Shown: one piece after another, positions 10,702 to 23,600 of the stretch
Layout: every line of letters begins with the position of its first letter
How positions within the stretch are numbered: position 1 is the stretch's first letter
NCBI GenBank assembly: GCA_036172665.1
Contig: CM069870.1
Coordinates: forward strand, 22,046,001 to 22,110,000
Source: Prosopocoilus inquinatus
Lineage: Eukaryota; Arthropoda; Insecta; Coleoptera; Lucanidae
Length of the DNA stretch: 64,000 bases
Direction: 5' to 3'
Notes under the pieces: generated by a model
Told to the model about the DNA's origin: nothing
Seen by the model: only the letters and a program-made list of their open reading frames with translations
The model's database searches: none
Position numbers and translations under genes: made by a program

Positions 10702-13080
10702 TAGTAATGCTATTGCAAATCGTGTGTATTCGTTACTGAGTAACGGGTGTAACATGAGACTCGAAGTACCGATTCGTTACTCGTTCAAACATTTCGTTAC
10801 TCGTATGACCATAGCGCACGATTTCGCTCACGTTTCGACACGAAAGAGTGCGAGCTCCCGATCAGTTGCTAATTTAGTAATTTCAGTTGTAAGTTGTTTA
10901 CGTTTTGTTTATCAACTACAGGTTTGCTAGATTGGGCGAAAATCCGCCATTTGGTCTATATTTTAGACATATTTGGCGTTTAAAAATTCTTTCTTATTGT
11001 CTTCACATAACGACACTCAACAATATTTTATTAGCCCTTTTTCGTGGTTCATCGTTTTTCATTTGTTTTATGTCTATCACAGTTGTGATCGTCTTTTGTG
11101 TTCCGTTAACTTTTATTTTCTACGAACTTTTTGATGACAAACTTTTGCTTTTTCGTTCAGCTTGGTGGTGCCCATCTTCTTTTGTTTTTTTTTGCTTCAT
11201 GTTTTGTATTTTGTTTCCGTTATTTCGTCATTAATCTTTTGTTTCTGACTTTTTTTTATTATCTGTTTCTTTTTCCGTTTGCCTTTATTTTCTACGAACT
11301 TCTTGATTTGTCCGAAAAACTGTTATTTTCAGCTTGGTGGTGCCGATCTTCTTTTGATTTTGTTTTGCTTCATGGCTTGTATTTTGTTTCCGTTTTTTCC
11401 TCATTATCCTTTGTTTCTGATTTTTTTTTCAGCGTCCGTTTGCTTTCATTTTCTACGAAATTTTTTATTTGTCCGAAAAACTGTTATTAGTCCTTTTTCG
11501 TAGTTCATCGTTTTTCATTTGTTTTATCTCCGTCACAGTTGTGATCGCCTTTTGTTTTCCGTTAGCTCTCATTTCTACGAAATTTTTGATGAAAAACACT
11601 TGCTTTTTCATTCAGCTTGGTGGTGTTGATCTTCTTTTGTTTTTTTTTCTTCATGTCTTGTATTTTGTTGCTGCTTCTTTTCATTTCTTTTCTGTTTCTG
11701 ATTGTTTTTACAGGTTAATTTAGTTTTTTTTCTTTTGTTCATTTCTGCTTCCATTTTTAGCAAAACCAAAAACAAGAATGAATTGTTCATCTTGACGACC
11801 TTCTTTTGTTTTATGCACTGTATTTCGTTGTTCCTTTCTTTTGTTTTACGCACTGTATTTCGTCGTTCGTTTCTTTCCTGATTTTTTAAATCATGTCATT
11901 GACTTTTGTTTTGTTTAGTTTGCTTTTATTTTCTACGAACTTTTTGATTTGTCCGAAAAACTGTTATTAGCTCTTTGTCGTAGTTCATCGTTTTTCATTT
12001 GTTTTATCTCCATCACATTTGTGAGCGCCTTTTGTTTTCCGTCAGCTCTCATTTTCTACGAAATTTTTGATGAAAAACTCTCGCTTTTTCATTCAGCTTG
12101 GTGGTGTTGATCTTCTTTTGTTCTTTTTTTCGCTTCATGCATTGTATTTTGTTGTTGCTTTTTTCATTTCTCTTCTGTTTCTGATTGTTTTTGCGGGTTA
12201 ATTTAGTTTTTTTTCTTTTGTTCATTTCTGCTTCCATTTTTAGCAAAAACCAAAAAACAAGAATGAATTGTTCATCTTGTCGATCTTCTTTTGTTTTATG
12301 CACGTCGTCCTTTTCTTTCCTGATTTTTTAAATCATATTATTGACTTCTGTTTTGTTTAGTTTGCTTTTATTTTCTACGAATTTTTGGTTCGTCCCGAAA
12401 ACTGTTGGCTTTTTCGATCAGGTTGGCGTTGTCGATCTTCTTTTATTGCGGATTCTTTCATTTACTTTTGTTTTTGAGTTTCTGCAAGTTAATTATTTTT
12501 ATTTGTTTCTTCTTCTTATTTTTCGTGTATATTTGTTCCTTGTTTAAATTTTCTTTTGTTTCCTACTTCCACTTTTAGCAAAAAGACAAAAACAAAAACA
12601 TAAAAGAAATTTTCCCTGATAACTGTCGAATTAATTAATAATTCGTTCTTGTTTTTTTTTAATATTTGTTATTACTATATGTTTTTATTTATTCCTGCTA
12701 ATATTTCAAATAATATAATGTACTCCTAATACAATTATTAATATTTTTTTTTACATTTCAGTATTTGGCGTAATTGGGCTACTTTTTGTAACACGTTTGA
12801 CTTATTTATCAAGGAAAATCTGGTAACCCTGATCAACTGTTTATATGACTATATTTTTAATAAGTAGTAATTATGTTTTGACTATTTTTTAATAAATAAA
12901 ATTATTATAACAGTAATCTTATTAGGTGTTACGACTTTAAGTTAAAAATGCATGTTATCTGATTATTTAACTGTACTCTAGTAACGAGAGTAACGAGTAA
13001 CGAATACTTTGTAACGGGTACCGAAATCTAAAGTAACGAATACACGCGGGTACAAACTTTTTCGTTACTTTTACAGCACT
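10702..13080. mobile_element. Outer DNA transposon with cgttactcg-rich inverted ends, interrupted by a second element
   Basis: The left end (agtaatgctattgcaa, then gtgtattcgttact, gtaacgggtg, cgttactcg) matches the reverse complement of the right end. The right end reads gagtaacgagtaacgaatac, gtaacgggtacc, cgaatacacgcgg and ends cagcact at 13080. The central part is occupied by the separate element at 10,919-12,831. No transposase frame is visible, and end positions are approximate. Confidence 0.6.
10919..12831. mobile_element. hAT-like non-autonomous element with ~8-bp target duplication, nested in the outer element
   Basis: The ends caggtttgctag (10919) and ctggtaaccctg (to 12831) are imperfect inverted matches. 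They are flanked by atcaacta (10911-10918) and atcaactg (12832-12839), an 8-bp duplication with one difference, typical of hAT insertions. The T-rich interior has three related blocks starting near 11,040, 11,490 and 11,960, about 460 bp apart. Each carries cgtagttcatcgtttttc-, tctacgaaatttttgatg- and cattcagcttggtggtg-like segments. All open frames here (11,131-12,547, both strands) are low-complexity readings of the repeat and are not genes. Confidence 0.75.
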
Positions 13081-13424
13081 ATTTCTTAGGGTTATTATCC
13101 GTATCAAGTTAAATGAAAATCGTAAAATATTGACGTCCTAATCCCTAATAAACTTAATAACTTTTAAACATTTTTGTTTAATTATTTTTTTTTAATTTCT
13201 TTGTTATAATACTTTTTTCCTTTTGGTTGAGTTGGGTTGAAAATATTTTACTCAAATTTTATTTTAATCCCATAGATGAATCGACTCGAAAATTCTATTA
13301 TTTTTTATTGAAAAATAAAACAAAAAAATATAGAAAAATTAGGGGGAAAGGTGTCGGCGACGTTGGTGTTTTCTGACAGCATAAACGAATACCTGCAGCC
13401 CCTTTTTCCCTTTACTTTAGCCGA

Positions 13425-13883
13425 ATGAACAAAAAACAACTAAAACAATCCTTTTATTTCTCGATGAAGAGAGACACAACAACTACACCTACAAATAAGG
13501 ATCCGGAAGTTACGTGTAAATTAAATAAGGTTTCTAATTATTTACTTGAATACATTTATGTAGATGATACACAAATTGAAAACACACGAGAACATTGTGT
13601 GTATAGTTTGCGTGTTGAATTTCTGCAACAACGTAAAATCGATTTACGAGAGGGTGGAATGACGCAAATTCAAATTGCAGGTCTACCAAAATGTTTTCGA
13701 GTAAGAAAAAGAATTCAGTCAAAACTTTTACACAGAAATAAACAAATTATTTCCATTCCTTCTTCTCGATTTTATTTAGATCCCCTTTCATCTCTACGCT
13801 TCTGGTTTGAAATCAAGATTCGAAATAATTTTTCAAAGCAAAGAAACAAGAAACGTCATTTTATGCAGCAATTAAAACACTAA
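13425..13883 (+). CDS. Orphan 152-codon open frame (doubtful)
   Basis: An ATG-initiated frame of 152 codons follows a possible splice acceptor (ctttag) and stops at the edge of a MITE. The product is Lys/Arg/Gln/Asn-rich and basic, with no signal peptide or membrane segment. It contains YVDD, which recalls the reverse-transcriptase active site, but the sequence on both sides does not fit any reverse transcriptase, so I treat that as chance. I do not recognise a family. It could be a remnant of a transposon gene, an exon of an unseen gene, or a random frame. Confidence 0.15.
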   Translation: MNKKQLKQSFYFSMKRDTTTTPTNKDPEVTCKLNKVSNYLLEYIYVDDTQIENTREHCVYSLRVEFLQQRKIDLREGGMTQIQIAGLPKCFRVRKRIQSKLLHRNKQIISIPSSRFYLDPLSSLRFWFEIKIRNNFSKQRNKKRHFMQQLKH

Positions 13884-14297
13884 TGCACGGTTTCTGAAAC
13901 AATACATAAATTTATGTAGAGATAAACTCAAGATAAACTCACTTATGCCCGGTTTCTGAAACGATACCTAACTTTATGTAAAGATAAACTCAAGATAAAC
14001 TCATCACAACTTCTAAAAACCGTTTCTCAAAACTTTATCTGTAAGTAAAGGGTATAAGTAGCAACGTAAACAATTTATACTTTTCATAAAGTTATTTGTC
14101 AAGAAAAAATTATGTTTACCTAAAGATATTTATCGTTTCAGAAACCGGGCATTAAACTTCTAAAATCTACTTAAAACTTTATCTGCAGATAAAATGTATA
14201 CGTAGGCAACGTAAACAGTTTATACTTTTTATGAAGTTATCTGCCAATAAAAATTTATCTTCACATAAAGTTATTTATCGTCTCAGAAACCGAACAT
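13884..14297. mobile_element. Tandem/nested MITE with ggtttctgaaacgata termini
   Basis: An inner element at 13945-14152 has inverted ends atgcccggtttctgaaacga and tcgtttcagaaaccgggcat. A second, more diverged pair of ends lies outside it (tgcacggtttctgaaacaat near 13884 and tctcagaaaccgaacattag to about 14297). Internal blocks (aactttatctg..gataaa, gtaaacaatttatactttt) are duplicated, so one copy appears partly duplicated or inserted in another. There is no coding capacity. Confidence 0.8.
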
Positions 14298-14983
14298 TAG
14301 CGCCTGAAAACTAATGAGTAAATAAGTTAATTTTTACTCACAAGCTCATAATTTAAATTTACTCGAAAGCCACCAATTCTGCCATATTAATAGTTACATT
14401 ACTTATTAACAATCTTAGGACATTTGTATGGATACGTATATTCACGGTCACTTTGTCTTTCGAATGCAACGTGGATTCTCGCTGCTAGTTCATGAATGCC
14501 GGACTATTAATACGATGGGTATGGATATCGATGGGATACCGCCGCCTACCTAACATGCCGCTTATGAAAATGACATTGAGTTCCATACTTTCATCCGATA
14601 CCTGCTTATTAAGTACAATATGCTAGACGGCATAATCCAAATTGTCGATAACGGCGGTCTACTATTTGGTTCCTAAGCTAAAATTAATTACAATCAAAGT
14701 CTGCAAGTTGAATCGCGTTTTAACTCCTTGTGCAATGTCGATTTCTTGCGCTATTACTGGAAGTTAAAAAAGAAATTGAACAATACAATCGAAAGTCCGA
14801 ATCACATCTGCAACACGCTGTCAATCGCTAAAAGAATTTGTAAGGAATGTTTATCAGCTGCAGTACCGGATGTTTAGTCTCGACAATCAAAAGTGCATTA
14901 ATTATCCAATTGCGAAAGTCGACTGCATTAGGTTCAATTAACTCTCGGTAGAGCTGGCTCGGTGAAAATGTTTAATTAAATAG
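14298..14983. other. Noncoding interval between MITEs
   Basis: The middle part (about 14,400-14,690) is slightly less AT-rich but has no long open frame or recognisable motif. I see nothing to annotate. Confidence 0.4.
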
Positions 14984-16010
14984 TATACAGGGTTACAACT
15001 GGTTAAAAGGCCACCATGGGGATCTCGTAAACTATAAGAAATACAAAGACGGTTAAATTACAAAAAAGTTTCGCTGTGTTGGAGCCTATCGAAATATTCA
15101 AAAAAAATCTCTTCTACCTTCATTCTTTCATTCTACTTTCAAAAAACTGAAGATTCTAATTTTCGAAGATCTCGAATATCTTCCTTATTTATTAAAATAG
15201 AATCATGAAACTCGATACTTTTGTGTTAAATTCGATGAACAATCTAATTCGAGTTCGAAGAAATAGGTTAGGATTGATAGTTTCGCAAATTCGACGTCAA
15301 CTGTCTTTTTTCTTATGGACGCTGTTTGAGTATTCATACCACGTGATACAAAAACAAAATCCGAATGCAACCGTACGACATACTTACGCTTTTGTTTTAA
15401 AACAAAATATTAAGATACTGTGAAAGATTTTGAAAAAAAAAATAACTAGTAAGCGGATGCTTGTAAACATTCAGAACTAAAATTATTATTAAATTAATAA
15501 ATATTTCTCAATTATGGTACTTATTTACATATTTACATAAAAAGATACTCTATTTTTTTAACAAAAATACTTAGTAACCTAACATTTTGTTTTAAAACAA
15601 AAGCATAAATGTTCATATGGTCGTATTCAAAAATTATTTCTGCATCACGTGCTATGAATATGTAAGGTAGCGTCCATAAGAAAGGAAACAGTTGACTGTC
15701 ATATCTACGAAACTGTCAAACCTAACCTATTTCTTTCATAATTGCATTAGGTTGTTCATCGAATTTAATGTAAAAACACCGAATTTTATGATGATATCTT
15801 AAGAAATAAAGAAGATATTTGAGATTTTCGAAAATGAGAATTTTCAGTTTTTTAAGATATTTCAAAAACTAATGAAACTAGAAAAGATTTTTTTGCATAT
15901 TTTTTTATACCTCAAGATAGCGCAACTTTTCTGTAATTTAACCATCTTTGTATCTCTTATAGTTTACGAGATCCCCATGGCGGCCCTTTAATTAGCTGTA
16001 ACCCTGTATA
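14984..16010. mobile_element. Foldback element with tatacagggttaca / tgtaaccctgtata termini
   Basis: The two halves of this ~1.03-kb segment are imperfect inverted copies. Matching pairs include ggggatctcgtaaactataa with ttatagtttacgagatcccc, and cgtgatac..gaatgcaaccgtacgac with gtcgtattcaaaaat..catcacgtg. The ends begin with TA, as expected for Tc1/mariner-type insertion at TA. The frame at 15,205-15,423 lies inside the left arm and is not a gene. Confidence 0.85.
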
Positions 16011-16757
16011 TTTTTGGGCTAAGCGAAATTAAATATCAAAATAAGATTCACAGATTGCGGAATGATTAAAGAGGCGTTAGTATTTCTTCTTGATTGTTAA
16101 AATTTGCGGAAATATTATGCAACAAAGATAGCAGCTAAAAATAAAAGAAAAAGAAAACAAAAAAAAAGGTTTTAAAATGAGAGTTAAAAGTGAAACAATT
16201 ACTGACAGTGACAACGAAGAAGTTTTGAAATTGTTAAGACAATATAAAGTTATTTAGAAACTTTTGACCACACGGAATATATTGCAACGTTTACAAATAA
16301 GCCTCTCTTCCAAAAGTTTCGGTAACTTAAGTCTTTGTGAAACGCACCAGTTATTTTGGGGTTTGAGGTAACTGTTATGGTTCACGTACTGGAACTTCGA
16401 AGTACTTGTCGAACTTGAGAACTTGCGAACTTTTTCGAAGTCAGAAAGAAAGCGATATTTATATGATTTGGGTGACCTAATCTCCGCGAGATCATGCAAA
16501 TGTTCATCTTAGCTTATGTATGTTTGCTTAAGCGCTGATCCATGGAAAATACTCATTTCATGCTGGCCGCTGCTGTTAAATAATCATATCTGTCAAGGTA
16601 GGCCGAGGATGAACGATTTAATTTGTTTGTATGAGTCAGCAATATACCGGAGCCGTTCTGTTGCACTATTGAAAGAAAAGGGAATTAAAGTTCGTTGTAT
16701 TATACTAAAAAATTACAAGCCCATCAAATAAGTAGACAATAAGTTTTAACAACGGCT
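16011..16757. other. Noncoding interval
   Basis: Two short opposing frames occur, at 16,254-16,499 (-) and 16,516-16,731 (+). Neither shows a known domain or convincing splice signals. I see nothing else. Confidence 0.4.
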
Positions 16758-16938
16758 ATACTCTGTTTTTTTTTTATTTCGGAGGACTACTTTGAAATTT
16801 TGGCGCTAAAAACGAGCTTTCATTTGTCATTGGCAGCTAACCGGAATCGACCAATGACGAAGCTCGTTTGACCAATGACAAAGTCCTTTTTCAGCGGCAA
16901 AATTTCAAAGTACTCTTACGAAATAAAAAACGGAGTAT
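16758..16938. mobile_element. 181-bp MITE with atactctg..tttatttcg termini
   Basis: The left half (atactctgtttt, tactttgaaattttggcgct) matches the reverse complement of the right half (gcggcaaaatttcaaagta, cgaaataaaaaacggagtat). The two caatgac-containing segments also form inner inverted repeats. There is no open frame. Confidence 0.8.
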
Positions 16939-17421
16939 CGATAGTAGATATAATAAAGGAGTGTATGTTCAGTCTAATTTATAGATAACAAAAGATAACG
17001 AATACAAAGACTTTTCAATGTATTCGAGTGACAATACACAATAGAAAAAAAAAAGAAATTTTCAATAAACAAACATTATACACAGTAAAAATATTTTTCT
17101 GTAGATGCAAAAATGCAAGTTGTAAAAATCGTTCAAAATAAACAACGTTTGTAGTTAGCGATGATTTGAAATAGCAAGAAGCACGGTGTAGCTTTACTTT
17201 TTATGAAATTCTCAAACGCATTGCTCTACGGAAAACTCAAGATTCATTAACTGCCGTTAATTTTTTTTTAAGAGAAAACCATTTTATGTCGAGCAGAGAG
17301 CAAGGATTTACCTAAAAATAGCCGTTTTTAATAATGAATTAACCATTTAAGTAAATAATTCGTCCAACAACAGAAATAATTTAACCTTGAAACGTCAAAA
17401 AAAAGTAAAGTCAGTTGCAAC

Positions 17422-17885
17422 CGATGTTGCCAAGTGGCTAAAAAAATCATCCTTTTTCGACATACAGTATTTCCCTACAATTCCTCGAATTAATCAAAAA
17501 AATTCACAAAAGAGGTTAAGTTTATAAACACGATTACAATAAATAATAAACAAAAATAAAAAATAATCTGACATTTACAAACTTTTCTGTAATTAACTCT
17601 GGAACAACAAAAATATTAAAAGGACCTAACTTTGCATTTTGCAGTAATTCGAAGCCACGCAGCTAATCCCAACACTTGGCGGCTTGGCTTGACCTTATTT
17701 CCCCAACAGTAAAAAATGAAAACTCCAAGACAAACAAATACTTTGTTTCTTTCGAAAAATTTCAACTGAGAAGTCGAAAAATTCCCTAGATTTTAAAGAA
17801 TTATTTTTGCAGTCTTTTCTCATGTTCCCTTTGATTTGAAAGTATCCTTAGATTTAACGACTTTTTCCCTAAGTTGGCAACACTG
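17422..17885. mobile_element. Short non-autonomous element with gttgccaa / ttggcaacactg termini
   Basis: The ends gttgccaagtggctaaaa and gactttttccctaagttggc are inverted matches, and the right terminus reads ttggcaacactg. Interior landmarks (aaacacgattacaataaa, ctgtaattaac, tttctttcgaaaaattt) recur in the same order in the 2.1-kb element at 52,288-54,368, so both belong to one family with very different internal lengths. Confidence 0.7.
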
Positions 17886-20197
17886 TTTTTGACACGTACG
17901 TGCCAATCCAATGCCAACTCCAAACGTGGCAGTTTTGACAAGCGTGTTACAAATGAAATGAAATGAAAAAAAAAAACAAAGAAAAAAAGGAAATTCATAG
18001 AAGAAAGACCGTTGAGTAAGACCACTTGTAAAGAATGATACACAAAAGAAAAATGTAGGAATTGAAAATCCAACAGAAAAATAAGAAAAGAGGAAGACGT
18101 GTCCAAGGAGAGGGTGTTCGAGTGACGCTAGAAAGGCGACTGGCAGAACAATTTAGGAAATGCCAAGTCAGACGTGCGGTAATAATATTTAAATAGTTTG
18201 TAAAATTGATTTGGATGACTGGGAAGGGTTTACGATGAAGATTTAAAAAAATGGTTTCTGTACCTAAGTGTAAAGAACCGGTCTTAAAGTAGCTTTCATA
18301 AATTATGTTACTACCTGAATGAATTTGCTTTAATTCCTGAAGAATTAAAGAGAACGTTGGCAAGCTAGCGCTGAGAGAACAATTCAGCTGTCCGATGCCA
18401 GACCTCAGTTGAAGATGGGCGGGATCAAAAAGATCCAGAGCGCCAGAAGTACAACCCCCAGCTGATGCTACCACGCATTGCGGAACTCGACCTCCAAGGG
18501 TCGCAGTGAGGAACTATGTAAATAAGCGGATTTCTGTGTGGGAACAAAGAAATCTAACATGAGCATGGGTCGTTGGAATGGCCTAATACCTGATTGTTTA
18601 ACGCAGAAACAGGGAAGATCTGCTCGGAATAACTCCAAGCACAAATAATACCAGTTATAACTACAGCTGATTCGAATTTTGCATAATAAATTGTAACAAT
18701 TCATGGAAGTACGCGCACGTGTTTGTACCTCGTGCTGGGGTGATGCCGAATGGCGATAGAACAAGAGGACGGCCAATCAGATTACACTTACAAAATGAGA
18801 GCGTAATATCAACGTGCTTAAATCGGAAACCAACAGTGTGGCCAACTGGCAGCCACTGTGACGTATCACACATGAATATTTAAAAGAACCAAGAAATTAA
18901 ACTGTAACAATTATTCAATAAATTCATTTCTACTTATTGATTGTTGTTGAGCTCATAATCAAAAGTGACCGTGAATTTGAATAAATTAAAACCATCAACC
19001 CAATCGATGTTTATCTGTTCCAATTGTATCATGTGTAAGACTTGAGTTCTCAGTTTACTATCAGTGTAGAAATGGATTCGTGCCAATTTGATTCGATGGC
19101 CATATTAATTACGAATTGTAAGTAATCTGTTTGCATCTGCGCGTATTAATTCGAATGAATTGCAACAAAATTCGAGGCCTAATTACAATGCACGACACTT
19201 TCTCAAAATTTAAATACGTATCTTTTCTTCGCTCGAATTTTTAATTGATTCCGAACTTAACGTAATTTATAACTAGGGAGAAGAGAGGGTGATGTAATTA
19301 AAAGAAGAAGAAAAAAACAGTTTCTGTTAGTAAACGAGTTAACGTACAACGTCATTCATCTCTTTGGATCAATATTAGTATACATATACATATTACACCA
19401 TAAAGTTTGTGTGTTCTTGCTCATCCATCACATATTAGGGTGTTGTCCACATGTCCATAAGAAAATATGTATTCCGTGTGCATGCGAGCTTTAAAGTAAA
19501 TAGACGTTCGTGTATGAGGTTACTCACGTTTATTTTGGTGATTATTATTTTGCGAGAGTAGAGTCCGTTGCTTTAACACTCCTTTTAGTGTAACAAAAAA
19601 ACCTGTAGTATGAATAGTGTGAGTCATTCTAACAAGTATACTTACTATGATGATTCAATCTATTCTTAGAAAGAATTCTTTCATTGTTTCTTTTCTCTCT
19701 TTTTTTTTTCTTTGTTAGTTTTCCACTGTTCAATTTCAAATCTCGGATTTTACCTCTTTTTTTGTGAAGTTTTTTTACTTATTCCATGACTTTCTTTAAT
19801 TAGCTGCTTTTTGTTCATGGCTTTTTTAATGTATTTTTTATTTCTCAAATGTTCTTGTCATTTTCTGAATTTTTTTATCGACGTTGCTGTTACTGTCTGG
19901 AAGCCTCCCAAAAATTTTAAATCAATCATTTTTCTTTTAATTTTTAAATTTTCTGTATTTTCTCCGAAACATTTCTTTTCTTTTTCTCCTTTCCCTTTTC
20001 GTGTTGAAGTTGTTTTTTTTTTCTCATGCGGCAAAAAACAAATAAATTTTATTTGCCCGATACTGATTCCATTAACTATTTAAATATTATTCTACTAAGG
20101 TAACCAAATTAGGAGTGGCAAACACTGACCTCAAGAAAAAGGGAGCTAGTGACGTTTCTAAAACGAACGCAAAAAAATTAAAAAAAGTAGAATTATT
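17886..20197. other. Noncoding interval, part of it less AT-rich
   Basis: From about 18,100 to 18,880 the composition is more balanced. Overlapping frames lie on the - strand (17,995-18,474; 18,468-18,776; 18,661-18,873), but none shows a known domain and they overlap in different frames. From 19,680 on the sequence is T-rich. No repeat family was recognised. Confidence 0.4.
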
Positions 20198-20336
20198 AGC
20201 TGCGTTCGTTTTTTCAACTCTGCTCACTCCGTTTACTCCTTCCGTACTTCTGTCTCACTTTCACATGTATCAAAAATGAGACAAAAGCACGAAAAGAGTA
20301 AATAGAGTGAATGGAGTTGAATAAACGAACGCAGCT
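20198..20336. mobile_element. 139-bp MITE with agctgcgttcgttt termini
   Basis: The element begins agctgcgttcgttttttcaa and ends ttgaataaacgaacgcagct, a clear terminal inverted repeat. Inner blocks (cactccgtttactc versus gagtaaatagagtg) continue the inversion. It has no coding capacity. Confidence 0.88.
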
Positions 20337-20699
20337 ATTGTATCAATAAAACCGATTATTTTTTTTGCAAAAATGTAAAAAGTTTCAGTTCAATGAAGGT
20401 AATTATCTCGATTTTTATGTTGAACATTGTTGCCTACTCTTTTTTCCTGGCATGTTCTGCGGTTGTCTTTTAAAAGTCATCACAACTGTATTAATTTATT
20501 TCCTAATAATCTTTGTTGACAAAATAGTTAGCATACTATTAAAATTACAAAATGGAAAAAAATTAAGAATGAATCGGGGGAAGTTTTTTTTTTTTTTTGT
20601 ATAAAGAGAACAATTTGATTTTGAAGAGATGGCGTAACACGTAGATTGTAGATTGTAGATTCAAAAAGACAGTAAAGTATATTATTATTTTTTTATTAT

Positions 20700-23600
20700 T
20701 ATATCATTAAATTTCTTTTTCATCGAAAAATAATTTTTTTTATGCTATTAAAGTGAAGAATAAACAAACAGCGAAATTTTCATCGAAAAATAATCGAATT
20801 TTCTAATCTTTCGATTTAATTATGCGTTTAAAATAGAACAAAAAAATAGACAAAAACTCCAGACATCGCATTTCACTGTTAAAATACTCAGAGCGAGGGC
20901 ACAATCCCTCCTCAATTTTGATTAACTTATTTTATCGAAAAGAACTGAATTTTTTAAACGTCTTCTTTCATTTCTTTTTTTTTTAATGGAATGGAATAGA
21001 AGTAAAAGTCCCAAGGCATAACCATTCGCTGTTGCAATACACAGAGAATGCGGCTGACTTTTATTAAATTTCTTTTTGGTCAAAAAAATTATCGGGAAAA
21101 AGGAAAAAGGAAAAAAATTATCAGGAAAAAGGAAAAAGAACCAAAAAAATTAAGAAAAAGTAGAAGTATCCAGACATTGGCTTGTTGTTTGCGAAAAATA
21201 ATCGATTTTTTTTAATGCGAATAAATTAAAGAGAAAAGAAAGAAAAGACTGCTGGTATTCTCTCATGCGCTCAGAAAAAGCCGTCGCGACGATGCAATAG
21301 TACACATTTAAAGTATTTTTTTTTTCATTGAAAAATAATCGAATTTTTTAACCGATTTATCTATGCGATCAAAGAGAAGAAAATAATGAAAAATAAACAG
21401 AAGTCTCCAGACATTGACTTTCGTTGTTAGTATACATCAGCGTTTCCCAAACTTTTAGGTTTCGCGACCCCCTTTTGAACTGTGTTATGTTTCACGCCCC
21501 CCCCCCCCCCCCCAAGATACTCGAACTTGAACACTGATGCCAAATGATTGTCAAATATTTATTTTTTTAAATATTTGAGACTCACCATTTCATTTCATAA
21601 CTATCATATTACATTTGGGTTGTCACTGTCAAACAAAACGTCAGTTTTCATTTCCAGAAATTACAATCTCCTTACTTTTAATTAAAAACAAGTTCGATGC
21701 CAATCTATAATAATTTGATAAATCAGTTGTAATTTGCGTTCATTTGTTTTTAGATTTCTTCTGTTGCGCCCCCTAGGGGGGCGCGCCCCACAGTTTGGGG
21801 GACTTTTTCATTGAAAAATAATCGATTTTTTTTAATGCGACTGAAGTAAAGGAAAAAGAGACAAAAGACTTCAGGTGTTCCCCCTCCTCATGATGCCAGA
21901 AAATACCGGCGGTGTAATCCTGCCCATTTCTAGTAAATTTTTTTCTCATCAAGAAATGATCCAATTTTTTAATCGAATTATCTATACGGTAAAAATGAGG
22001 AAAGAATAGACAGAAGTCTCCAGACATTGACTTTCGCTGTCAGAATACACTATGGGCGCAATTCCTCTTCATTTTAGGTTGAATTTATCATCGAAAATTA
22101 ATAAAAAAAAAATTAATGCGACCGAAGTAAAGGAAAAAGAAATAAAAGCAGGCAGGTATTCTCTCATGCTATGCTAAAAGCTGATTGCGCAATTCTCCTC
22201 ATCTCAAGTCAGATTACTTTTTTCGTTCATAAGATAATCGAATTTTCTAATCGACATACATATTTATGCGATTTAAATAAAAGAAAAAGAGACAAAATAC
22301 TCCAGACATCACGAGGGCGTAATTCCTCCTCATTTGTAGGTTTTTTATTTCATCGAAAAATAATCGATTTTTTTTAATACGACTAAAATAAAAGAAAAAT
22401 AAACAAAAGACTGGTATTCTCTCATTCTGTCGGATAACGACGACCGCACTGTTTTTCTTTCCTCTTAATTCCTAGTAAACAAAAGACTCCAGACATCGCC
22501 CTTCACTGTTAGAAGACGCCGAAGGAGTAATTCATTCTCATTTTTAGTTTACTTTATTTCACCGAAAAATAATCGAATTTTTTTATCGATTGATTTTAAC
22601 CCAACTAATATAAAGTAAGAAGAAACAAAAGAATGCATATATTGCCTTAAGCTGTCAGAGTACGCCTAACTCAATCATTTTCAGACAGTTTTATTTCAGC
22701 GAAAAATAATCGATTTTTTTAATACGACTAAAGTTAAGAAAAAAGAAACAAAAGACTTGCAGGTATTCTCTCATATTGTCGGATGAATAACGCCAACCGC
22801 ACTCTTTCTTTCTCCTCATTTATAGTTATTTTTTATTTCATTGAAAGATAATCGAATTTTCTAATCCATGTATTTATGCGATTAAAACAAAAGAAAAAGA
22901 AACAAAATACCACAGACATCACCTTTCGCCGCTAGAATACGTCGAAGGCGCAATTTCTCGTCATTTGTAGAAGGCTTTTTTATCGAAAAATCATCGAATT
23001 TTTTTATCGATTTTTTTAATGCACTCAGTATAAAGGAAAAATAAACAAAATAACGCGTAATACCGCCCTAAGCTGTCAGAGCACACGAACTCAATGATTT
23101 TTAGGCAATTTTATTTCATCGAAAAATAATCGTTTTTTTTTTTAATACGATTAAATTAAAGGAAAGAGAAACAAAAGACTGCAGACACTGTCTGTTAGAT
23201 AGCGCCGACCGTACTGTTTCTCCTCATTTCTAGACTAAAATAAAAGAAAACGAAACAAAAGACTTCAGACATCACCTTTCACTGTTAGAATACGCCGAAG
23301 GCGCTATTCATTCTCATTTTTAGTTGACTTTTTTCATCGAGAAATCATCTAATTTTTTATCGATTTTTTCAATGCAACTAATATAAAGAAAAAAGAAACA
23401 AAACAATGTATCTATCGCCTTAAGCTGTCAGAACACGACAACTCAATCATTTTTAGACAACTTTATTTCATCGAAAAGTAATCGAATTTTTTATTTAATG
23501 CGACTAAAGTAAAGGAAAAAGGAACAAAAGAGTACAGGCAGGTATTCTCTCATACTGTCAGATAGCGCCGACCGTACTTTTTCTTTCTCGTCATTTCTAG

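Noticed and set aside
11131..12547. Several Phe/Leu-rich hydrophobic frames that look like membrane proteins
   Set aside because: The DNA is T-rich repeat sequence inside a transposon; every frame of such sequence looks hydrophobic.
13558..13575. YVDD as a reverse-transcriptase active site
   Set aside because: None of the surrounding reverse-transcriptase motifs is present.
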